From Chryseobacterium gleum (GTDB lineage Bacteria > Bacteroidota > Bacteroidia > Flavobacteriales_D > Sanyastnellaceae): a stretch of 5,116 nucleotides of DNA. The stretch spans positions 1-5,116 of the forward strand of contig CAMDFE010000136.1 of assembly GCA_945897395.1 (NCBI GenBank), in the 5' to 3' direction. The notes below the pieces were generated by a model. That model searched no databases and was not told where the DNA came from. It worked only from the letters and a program-made list of their open reading frames with translations. Each line of letters starts with the position of its first letter. The first letter of the stretch is position 1. Positions 1 through 5,116 of this stretch are shown one piece after another. A program made the translations under genes and the position numbers.

Positions 1-2
1 TT

Positions 3-41
3 CCGGTAAAACTTTTAATTAGCATTCTCGGCAACGAGTAA
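3..41 (+). CDS. Possible 3' end of an upstream gene (partial)
   Basis: This frame is open from the left edge for 12 codons (reading PVKLLISILGNE) and ends in TAA at 39-41, two bases before the ATG of the glycosyltransferase gene. The other two forward frames stop earlier, at 7-9 and 20-22. The tight spacing would fit an operon in which a previous gene ends here. Twelve residues are too few to assign a family, and the stretch could equally be a noncoding leader. This is an inference from frame and spacing only. Confidence 0.3.
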   Translation, partial: PVKLLISILGNE

Positions 42-43
42 GT

Positions 44-1018
44 ATGAAGTTTCTCATTATTCAAACAGCGTTCATCGGCGATGTGGTTCTAGCAACCCCA
101 ATGGCCGAGGCATTGGCGCAATTGGATAAAGCAGAAGTTCATTTTTTAGTTCGAAAGGGAAACGAGTCTTTGTTGGAAAACAATCCGTTCATAGATCGAG
201 TTTGGATATGGAACAAGCAACAAAATAAACTTCGGAATTTATTCCAATTAGGAAATGAAATTCGAAAAGAGAAATTCGATTGCGTGATCAATTTGCAGCG
301 CTTTGCTTCAACAGGTTTTCTAACGTGGCGAAGCGGTGCCTTGAAGAAAAATGGATTTCAAGAAAATCCATTTTCATTTTGTTTCAGTTCGAAGTTCAAG
401 CACGAAGTGAATAATGGACTTCATGAAGTAAACAGAAATTTAGAATTACTTCGCGAATTTGTTCCAGGTAATTTCCCTCCGCGATTGTTTCCTTCAGTTC
501 AAAATTTTGAGGCAGTTACAGAATTTAAAAGTAAACCTTATGTGTGTGTTGCTCCATCTTCTGTGTGGTTTACCAAGCAATGGCCAAAAGAGAATTTCAT
601 TCAACTTGTTTCTGAATTGGCGAAAAAGCATCACGTGTTTTTATTGGGAGCGAAAGGAGATTTTGATTTGTGTGAAGAGGTGAGGGGAGTTGAAAATTTC
701 AACGCAACGAATCTTTGTGGAAAACTGAATTTCTTAGAATCAGCAGCGCTTATGCGCGATGCAACGATGAATTTCGTGAACGATAGCGCGCCCATGCATT
801 TTGCTTCTGCTATGAATGCACCAACCACGGCTTTCTTCTGTTCTACCATCCCTGAATTCGGATTTGGACCATTGTCAGATCGCTCGCGCATTGTTGAGTC
901 AAATGAAAATTTGGCTTGTCGTCCTTGCGGATTGCATGGAAAAAAATCTTGTCCACTCGGACATTTTAAATGTGGTGAATCTTCTCACGAACAAATTCAA
1001 ATCCTTGCGCAATGCTAG
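44..1018 (+). CDS. Glycosyltransferase family 9 protein (ADP-heptose:LPS heptosyltransferase-like)
   Basis: GT9 enzymes transfer a sugar, classically L-glycero-D-manno-heptose from an ADP donor, onto the growing lipopolysaccharide core at the cytoplasmic face of the inner membrane. The 324-residue product has the usual length and the two-Rossmann GT-B layout. The N-terminal acceptor-domain motif is IIQTAFIGDVVLATP (residues 5-19). Its G12-D13 pair matches the position of the catalytic Asp in Escherichia coli WaaC. The donor-domain motif APSSVWFTKQWP (170-181) carries the conserved Lys (K178). NDSAPMHFASAMNAPT (246-261) is the family's nucleotide-sugar signature, with Ala where Gly is commoner. 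Four cysteines at 292, 295, 303 and 310 near the C-terminus resemble those of WaaF-type members. There is no signal peptide, as expected. The stop overlaps the next gene by 7 bases. The start is the first ATG of the frame; no Shine-Dalgarno is seen, as is usual in Bacteroidota. The family is certain. The exact sugar is not, since Bacteroidota members can differ from true WaaF. Confidence 0.93.
   Translation: MKFLIIQTAFIGDVVLATPMAEALAQLDKAEVHFLVRKGNESLLENNPFIDRVWIWNKQQNKLRNLFQLGNEIRKEKFDCVINLQRFASTGFLTWRSGALKKNGFQENPFSFCFSSKFKHEVNNGLHEVNRNLELLREFVPGNFPPRLFPSVQNFEAVTEFKSKPYVCVAPSSVWFTKQWPKENFIQLVSELAKKHHVFLLGAKGDFDLCEEVRGVENFNATNLCGKLNFLESAALMRDATMNFVNDSAPMHFASAMNAPTTAFFCSTIPEFGFGPLSDRSRIVESNENLACRPCGLHGKKSCPLGHFKCGESSHEQIQILAQC
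348..374. repeat. Perfect 11-bp inverted repeat inside the GT9 gene
   Basis: AAAATGGATTT at 348-358 is the exact reverse complement of AAATCCATTTT at 364-374, with a 5-base spacer (caaga). In RNA it would form an A/U-rich hairpin, followed by a U-rich run. It lies within codons for K-N-G-F-Q-E-N-P-F, a region where the GT9 family has no strongly conserved motif. It may be a chance product of A/T-rich codons; no function can be claimed. Confidence 0.5.
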
Positions 1019-1806
1019 ATCTTTTCAAGCATTGGCAGAGGCCAGAAGGGAAGGAGATTGTTTTGATAGGATCATGTTTTTCAGACAATCTCAAGCCATA
1101 TCTCGACGAAGAGGGGTTCAAAGTAACTTCCAATATTTTCGGGACGTTGTTTCATCCCACACCTATTTTTAATTGGTTGAAGTATGCCTGCGCGAATGCT
1201 ATTTCAGAAAGTGAAATGCAAATTATCTTTCATGAAGAAAAATGGAAATCGTTAGCCGGAGGAAAGGTGTTGCGATCTGATTCTAAGCAGGAATTGAAAC
1301 AGGTCATTCATTCGCACCTAGCTGCTCTTCATGATGCGCTGAAATCAGCGGATACTTTAGTTCTGACCCTTGGCACAGCCCACGGATGGATACATAATGA
1401 AATTGGATTGGTGGGAAATTGTCAGCGACTTCCACAGCAAGAGTTTCATCAGGAAATTATTTTACTGAGTGAAATGAAAAGCAATGGGACGGAAGCAATT
1501 CAATTATTGAAAGAAATGAACCCCAACTTAAGCATTGTATTAACCGTTTCACCGGTGAAGCACTGGCGAATGGGCGTGGTGGAAAACGCTCGCACAAAGG
1601 CTCGTTGTATAGAATTAGCCCACGCTTTGTGCGAACAACATTCATTGTCTTATTTCCCCTCATATGAGTTTGTAACTGATGTTCTTCGGAACGACGATTA
1701 TTTTGAAAGTGATCGCTGTCATCCAAACGAAATGGCAATTGCTCTCGTTGCGCAGGAATTTCTAGTGTTTTCAAGGAAAATAAACGATAAAACAATAGGC
1801 ATTTAA
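1012..1806 (+). CDS. GSCFA domain-containing protein (SGNH-hydrolase-like)
   Basis: This 264-residue protein belongs to the GSCFA family, which is widespread in Bacteroidota and related to the SGNH/GDSL hydrolase fold; its biochemical role is unestablished. The name-giving block is IGSCFSDNLKPYL (19-31). It is followed by NIFGTLFHPTPI (41-52), LTLGTAHGWIH (119-129), NCQRLPQQEF (136-145), LTVSPVKHWRMG (177-188), YFPSYEF (214-220) and the C-terminal SDRCHPNEMAI (233-243). S21 and the D234-x-x-H237 pair sit where SGNH enzymes carry their nucleophile and Asp/His, so a catalytic triad is plausible (inference). No signal peptide or membrane segment is visible, suggesting a cytosolic protein. It is shorter than many relatives (often a little over 300 residues as I recall) because the N-terminus begins almost directly at the GSCFA motif. 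The ATG overlaps the preceding stop by 7 bases, implying translational coupling with the glycosyltransferase and a possible role in modifying or removing acyl groups on a surface glycan. The family call is firm; the function is not. Confidence 0.9.
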   Translation: MLDLFKHWQRPEGKEIVLIGSCFSDNLKPYLDEEGFKVTSNIFGTLFHPTPIFNWLKYACANAISESEMQIIFHEEKWKSLAGGKVLRSDSKQELKQVIHSHLAALHDALKSADTLVLTLGTAHGWIHNEIGLVGNCQRLPQQEFHQEIILLSEMKSNGTEAIQLLKEMNPNLSIVLTVSPVKHWRMGVVENARTKARCIELAHALCEQHSLSYFPSYEFVTDVLRNDDYFESDRCHPNEMAIALVAQEFLVFSRKINDKTIGI

Positions 1807-1854
1807 CGTTAGCATAACATAGTTGGTGTTTGTTTGCAAAGTAAAATTATATTT

Positions 1855-2502
1855 ATGAAGCTCAAGAGTCTTTTTTCATTCATGGTGCCAAAGAACGCTT
1901 TGTTCTTTGATTTGTTTTCGGAGGATACTTCTAACCTAGTAGCTCAGGCAAAGGTTTTTAATCAAATGTTTCAGCTAACAGATCCCGAGCAGATAGCCAA
2001 TTGTATTCGTCAAATTAGAGATTTTGAGCAAAAGGGAGATGATATTACCCATCAAATATTTATGGAATTGTCAGAGAATTTCATCACGCCATTTGATAGA
2101 GAGGACATTCATGCCTTGACAACAAGTATTGATGATATTGCTGATTATATCAACGGTTGTGCAACGCGCATTCAGCTATACAATGTGAAGCAATTCTCAA
2201 AGACAATGGAGTTGATGAGCGAAGTTTTATTAAAGCAGGTTATTGAAATCGATGCCGCTATTAATGATATGAGAAGCATGAAAAATGTGCAGCGTGTTCG
2301 TGAAGCGATTATCCGTATAAATTCTCTTGAGAATCAAGCCGATGATTTGTTCGACGAAAGCATTGCTCGATTGTTCGCTGAGGCGTCGGATCCTTTGGAA
2401 TTGATTAAAACCAAAGAGGTTTTAAGCAGCATGGAAATAGCCACTGACAAATGTGAAGATGTCGCAAATGTCTTGGAATCAATCTTAGTTAAAAACTCTT
2501 AA
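1855..2502 (+). CDS. DUF47 family protein, PhoU-like accessory protein of PiT phosphate transport
   Basis: The 215-residue protein is all-helical and matches the DUF47/PhoU-like family (YkaA type), cytosolic proteins encoded beside PiT transporters and thought to regulate phosphate uptake. The start SLFSFMVPKNALFFDLF (5-21) and FITPFDREDIHAL (76-88) are family hallmarks. The PhoU-type metal-binding motif (acidic residue, three residues, Asp) appears four times, twice in each half: E58/D62, D93/D97, E159/D163 and D198/D202. This is the expected two three-helix-bundle arrangement. I chose ATG 1855 over an in-frame TTG at 1834. The ATG product begins exactly like family members (MKLKSLFSFM) and the ATG has an A/T-rich leader typical of Bacteroidota; the TTG would add only seven unconserved residues. 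It is followed after 11 bases by the transporter gene, so the two are surely co-transcribed. No clear promoter or Pho-box-like repeat is visible in the 48-base gap upstream. Confidence 0.92.
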   Translation: MKLKSLFSFMVPKNALFFDLFSEDTSNLVAQAKVFNQMFQLTDPEQIANCIRQIRDFEQKGDDITHQIFMELSENFITPFDREDIHALTTSIDDIADYINGCATRIQLYNVKQFSKTMELMSEVLLKQVIEIDAAINDMRSMKNVQRVREAIIRINSLENQADDLFDESIARLFAEASDPLELIKTKEVLSSMEIATDKCEDVANVLESILVKNS

Positions 2503-2513
2503 TCGATACTGGA

Positions 2514-3782
2514 ATGGATTATTCATTCTTGCTCCTAGCGGTCATAGCATTAGCACTGATATTTGATTTTATCAACGGGTTTCACGATGCAGCAAATTCT
2601 ATCGCCACTATCGTATCAACGAAAGTTCTTACCCCGTTTCAGGCGGTTGTATGGGCGGCCATGTTCAATTTCCTTGCGTTTTTTATATTCAAAGACCACG
2701 CTGTTGCCAATACAATTGCAAAAACGGTTGATATAAAGTATACCATGGAAGTTTCAGCTCTTCCTTTGATTGCAGCGGGATTATTATCTGCAATCATTTG
2801 GAGTTTACTCACATGGTTTTATGGTATCCCTTCATCATCTTCTCACACACTGATCGGCGGTTTTGCCGGAGCTTTTCTTGCGGCATATGGCATAGATGCA
2901 ATAAACATTGGAATTGTAATCGCAACAGCAATCTTCATTGTTGTGGCTCCAATTGCTGGAATGCTAATGTCATACCTCATCTCTGTTTGGTTGCTAAATG
3001 CATTCAGAAAAGAGTTGTACATGAAGCTTATTACTTTAAGCATAATTTTTGGTGCGTGTTACTTGGTTGGCAGAGCGTTGGAAACAGATATGACCAAGGT
3101 AAATGCACATGGAATTATTGGTTTGGATTGGTTAGATATTGCCCTTTATGGAGGGAACTTCAAATGGATTTTGTTAGGATTTCTTGTCGTGTCGTTAGGT
3201 GTTTGCGCCTTGTTTCTAAGCACGCTGAACAATTCAGGTTCCAACAGATTGTTTAAAAAACTTCAATTGGTTTCAAGTGCTGCATTCAGTATTGGCCATG
3301 GTGGTAACGATGCACAGAAGGTGATGGGAATTATCTCAGTTGCTCTGCTTGCTTCAAATGAAATCGGAAGTATTAAAGAAATGCCTGATTGGGTACCAAT
3401 TTCTTGCTATATGGCTATCGCACTTGGAACTCTGAGTGGTGGTTGGAAGATTGTAAAGACAATGGGCAACAAAATAACCAAAGTGAATCCTTTCGAAGGC
3501 GTTGCCGCAGAATCTGCCGGTGCAATTACGCTTTTCTTCACGGAAGGACTGAAATTCCCATGGAAATTGGCGGGAGATAGCATTCACGGTATCCCCGTTT
3601 CAACGACCCACACCATAACGGGTTCAATCATTGGTGTCGGAATTACAAAGCGTATTTCTGCGGTGAAGTGGGGTGTAACAGGCAAACTTTTGGTGGCGTG
3701 GATTATTACAATTCCTATTTCAGCGGGCTTAGGTGCCCTGTTTTATTTCATCCTGCACTTGTGCGGTTTGGTAAATGCATAG
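2514..3782 (+). CDS. Inorganic phosphate transporter, PiT family
   Basis: The 422-residue integral membrane protein takes up inorganic phosphate driven by a cation gradient (H+ or Na+; metal-phosphate complexes in E. coli Pit). It shows the inverted-repeat architecture of the family. The first-half signature is DFINGFHDAANSIAT (18-32) and the matching second-half element is FSIGHGGNDAQKVMG (258-272). Each half also has a Ser/Thr-His re-entrant motif: GIPSSSSHTLIGG (104-116) and GIPVSTTHTITGS (359-371). D25, N28, N265 and D266 are the paired conserved polar residues. About ten to twelve hydrophobic segments cover the chain, beginning with residues 3-20 and ending near 415. A hydrophilic loop at about 237-250 separates the halves. 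The length is that of the compact bacterial form, without the fused DUF47 domain found in some Bacteroidota PiT proteins; here that function is the separate gene just upstream. ATG 2514 gives the usual short N-terminus before the first helix. The gene is followed by a strong terminator. Confidence 0.96.
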   Translation: MDYSFLLLAVIALALIFDFINGFHDAANSIATIVSTKVLTPFQAVVWAAMFNFLAFFIFKDHAVANTIAKTVDIKYTMEVSALPLIAAGLLSAIIWSLLTWFYGIPSSSSHTLIGGFAGAFLAAYGIDAINIGIVIATAIFIVVAPIAGMLMSYLISVWLLNAFRKELYMKLITLSIIFGACYLVGRALETDMTKVNAHGIIGLDWLDIALYGGNFKWILLGFLVVSLGVCALFLSTLNNSGSNRLFKKLQLVSSAAFSIGHGGNDAQKVMGIISVALLASNEIGSIKEMPDWVPISCYMAIALGTLSGGWKIVKTMGNKITKVNPFEGVAAESAGAITLFFTEGLKFPWKLAGDSIHGIPVSTTHTITGSIIGVGITKRISAVKWGVTGKLLVAWIITIPISAGLGALFYFILHLCGLVNA

Positions 3783-3803
3783 AATAAAGTTGATATATAT
3801 CTT

Positions 3804-3829
3804 AAAAGCATCCTGCGGGTGCTTTTTTT
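3804..3829 (+). terminator. Rho-independent terminator of the DUF47-PiT unit
   Basis: A 10-bp stem (3804-3813 with 3817-3826, one G-U wobble) closes a 3-base loop (TGC). The U tract at 3823-3829 partly overlaps the right arm. The stem pairs AAAAGCATCC with GGGTGCTTTT. It starts 22 bases after the transporter stop codon. The A-run on the left is only four bases, so it should work mainly on the + strand. Confidence 0.9.
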
Positions 3830-3842
3830 ATTGAACAGGGTT

Positions 3843-3850
3843 TATCTTTG
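3843..3850 (+). promoter_or_regulatory. Candidate Bacteroidota -7 promoter box for the histidine kinase
   Basis: TATCTTTG is an exact match to the Bacteroidota sigma-ABfr -7 consensus TAnnTTTG. It lies between the terminator and the kinase ATG, where a promoter is needed. A matching -33 TTG at the usual distance of about 17-23 bases is not present; that region falls in the terminator's U tract. The only nearby TTG (3831-3833) is too close. An eight-base pattern with six fixed positions is expected a few times by chance in a window this size, so position is the main support. Confidence 0.4.
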
Positions 3851-3855
3851 AGACA

Positions 3856-5116
3856 ATGCAGTTTTTAAAGTCTAATCAATTCATTTGGAACAATCAGAAT
3901 CAAGATTACCTCTGGGGTGATAAGGCTGCTTGGTGTTTTCAGAATTCTGAAATATTCAAAAGAGCTGCTTCAAATAAATTTGAGGGAGCCTTGTGGTTCG
4001 ATAACAAGACTGTTCTAGTAAAATCGGACCTTGAATGGTTTTGCTTAAAAAGAGATCAGGAAACGGATATTTTGGAAATAGAATCGTCTTCTGATTCAGC
4101 TGTTGAAATTGAAAAATTTGATTTAGTGTCATCCACTCCAAAGTTAGAGTGGATATTCATAGATGAGAATAGTAGAGTTGTTTGTTCATTTGAAAATAAA
4201 ACGGGCCATCCCATTCATCAGCTGAAAGATGCACTGCTCTTTTTCGGAAAACATGGTTTAAGTCTTTCTGAAATATCTGAAAAACTAAATGATTTAGAGG
4301 TCTACGAAGGTGAGGCAGGAGGAATGAAATCATATACCTACCGGGGTGTTGTTCTTGAATATATGTTTCATCGATATAAGTTAAAGCAAGATGAGATAAA
4401 TGGTGAAATCATTTATTTTGAATTGAAAAATATTCAAAGACCTTTTGAGAAATTTTCTGCAGATTTTTATAAGGTTGTCTTGAATTCTGCTGCTGTAGAT
4501 ATTGCCGTATTCGACCTCGAGCAGCGCTATATGCTCATTAATGAATTTGCTGTTAAGAACAAAGAGGTGCGGAATTGGCTCATTGGAAGAACCGATTTTG
4601 ATTATTGCGAGTTTAAAGGCACAGACGATACAATGGCCAAGGTGCGAAAAGAATTTTTCGAGCAATCGAAACGAGAACGTCGCATGGTTGAAATGGAAGA
4701 GAAGATCATTGATGCTGATGGCAATGCACGCTACTCGTTGAAGAGGTTCAAACCCATTATTGTGCAGGATGAAATAAAGTACATGATGGGTTTTGGTATG
4801 GATGTAACTCCAGTAATTGACGCACAAGAGCAATTGCAAAAGTCGCTTTTGGAAAAAGAAGCTTTACTTGGAGAAATTCATCACCGCGTTAAAAATAATC
4901 TAACGGTAGTGTATTCATTGCTTGAGCTGCAGGCCATACAAGAGAAGAATGTAGATATTGCTTTTGCATACAGAGAATCACAATCTCGAATTAAGGCTAT
5001 GGCCCTTGTGCATGAAATGCTCTATAAATCAAACTCATTTGAAGCAATTGAATTGTTCGCCTATTTGAAGAATTTGGCAGAACATCTTCAGCACCTTCTT
5101 TCAGTTGATAAAACTG
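3856..5116 (+). CDS. PAS domain sensor histidine kinase, HisKA_2 type (3' end beyond the window)
   Basis: A frame open for 420 codons from ATG 3856 reaches the right edge without a stop. An in-frame TGA at 3832-3834 and the lack of another Met before residue 157 fix the start. Residues 1 to about 200 match no family I recognise. They contain no membrane segment or signal peptide, so the kinase is probably cytosolic. Part of this region (about 98-195, from LEWIFIDENSRVV to IIYFELKNIQ) has the strand-helix-strand pattern of a degenerate PAS fold (inference). Residues 203-318 look like a PAS domain (FYKVVLNSAAVDIAVFDLEQ and ending YMMGFGMDVTP). A short coiled linker (about 321-338) leads into HisKA_2. 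The H box is EIHHRVKNNL (340-349), with H343 the likely phosphorylated His. The second helix contains SQSRIKAMALVHEMLY (376-391). The HATPase_c domain should follow outside the window. It is separated from the phosphate genes by a terminator, so a link with phosphate sensing is unproven. The partner response regulator is not visible. Confidence 0.92.
   Translation, partial: MQFLKSNQFIWNNQNQDYLWGDKAAWCFQNSEIFKRAASNKFEGALWFDNKTVLVKSDLEWFCLKRDQETDILEIESSSDSAVEIEKFDLVSSTPKLEWIFIDENSRVVCSFENKTGHPIHQLKDALLFFGKHGLSLSEISEKLNDLEVYEGEAGGMKSYTYRGVVLEYMFHRYKLKQDEINGEIIYFELKNIQRPFEKFSADFYKVVLNSAAVDIAVFDLEQRYMLINEFAVKNKEVRNWLIGRTDFDYCEFKGTDDTMAKVRKEFFEQSKRERRMVEMEEKIIDADGNARYSLKRFKPIIVQDEIKYMMGFGMDVTPVIDAQEQLQKSLLEKEALLGEIHHRVKNNLTVVYSLLELQAIQEKNVDIAFAYRESQSRIKAMALVHEMLYKSNSFEAIELFAYLKNLAEHLQHLLSVDKT

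Noticed and set aside
1548..1559. Perfect 12-bp palindrome TTCACCGGTGAA
   Set aside because: It lies in codons for the conserved SPVK part of a GSCFA motif and has no loop or partner site. Coding constraint and chance explain it; an operator inside this gene is not supported.
1834..1854. TTG start adding seven residues to the DUF47 protein
   Set aside because: The seven residues are not part of the family's usual N-terminus. ATG 1855 begins exactly like known members and has an A/T-rich leader.
1807..1854. Promoter or terminator in the gap between the GSCFA and DUF47 genes
   Set aside because: The small TTAACGTTA palindrome is too short and has no U tract. The best -7-like match (TTTGTTTG) lacks the key A and a -33 TTG at proper spacing.
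4381..4839. Antisense open frame of 152 codons opposite the histidine kinase
   Set aside because: The + strand here encodes a continuous PAS domain in frame with the H box. The antisense product shows no recognisable domain and is best explained as a shadow frame.
2514..5116. Histidine kinase as a phosphate sensor controlling the adjacent PiT transporter
   Set aside because: The genes are separated by a strong terminator. The kinase is HisKA_2 type rather than PhoR-like, and no response regulator or Pho-box-like repeat is visible. Adjacency alone is not enough.
1..5116. CRISPR, insertion sequence, toxin-antitoxin, phage or defence system
   Set aside because: No spaced direct repeats, terminal inverted repeats, transposase, integrase, or paired small genes are seen. 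Every long + strand frame belongs to a common housekeeping or signalling family.

Overview
The window looks like an ordinary chromosomal stretch of a Bacteroidota bacterium, probably of the Flavobacteriales type. The reasons are: moderate-to-low GC (about 40% by eye), starts without Shine-Dalgarno sequences but with A/T-rich leaders, a GSCFA-family protein (typical of this phylum), separate DUF47 and PiT genes, and a PAS-HisKA_2 histidine kinase preceded by a TAnnTTTG box like the Bacteroidota -7 element. All genes lie on the + strand. I saw no tRNA, rRNA, CRISPR array, insertion sequence or other mobile element.

Layout. Positions 1-41 may hold the last codons of an upstream gene. Positions 44-1018 encode a GT9 (ADP-heptose:LPS heptosyltransferase-like) glycosyltransferase. 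Its stop overlaps by 7 bases the start of a GSCFA-domain protein at 1012-1806, so the two are probably translationally coupled and both act on cell-surface glycan. After a 48-base gap comes a phosphate-uptake pair: a DUF47/PhoU-like accessory protein (1855-2502) and, 11 bases later, a PiT-family inorganic phosphate transporter (2514-3782). A strong intrinsic terminator at 3804-3829 closes this unit.

Beyond the terminator an open frame starts at ATG 3856 and runs off the right edge, giving 420 codons without a stop. It encodes a soluble sensor histidine kinase: an unrecognised N-terminal region of about 200 residues, a PAS domain, a short coiled linker and a HisKA_2 phosphoacceptor domain with the H box EIHHRVKNNL. 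The ATP-binding domain lies outside the window.

Nothing here is clearly an undescribed system. The points most worth a second look are the kinase's unassigned sensory region, a possible leaderless start for that kinase, the GT9-GSCFA overlapping pair, and a perfect 11-bp inverted repeat inside the glycosyltransferase gene.
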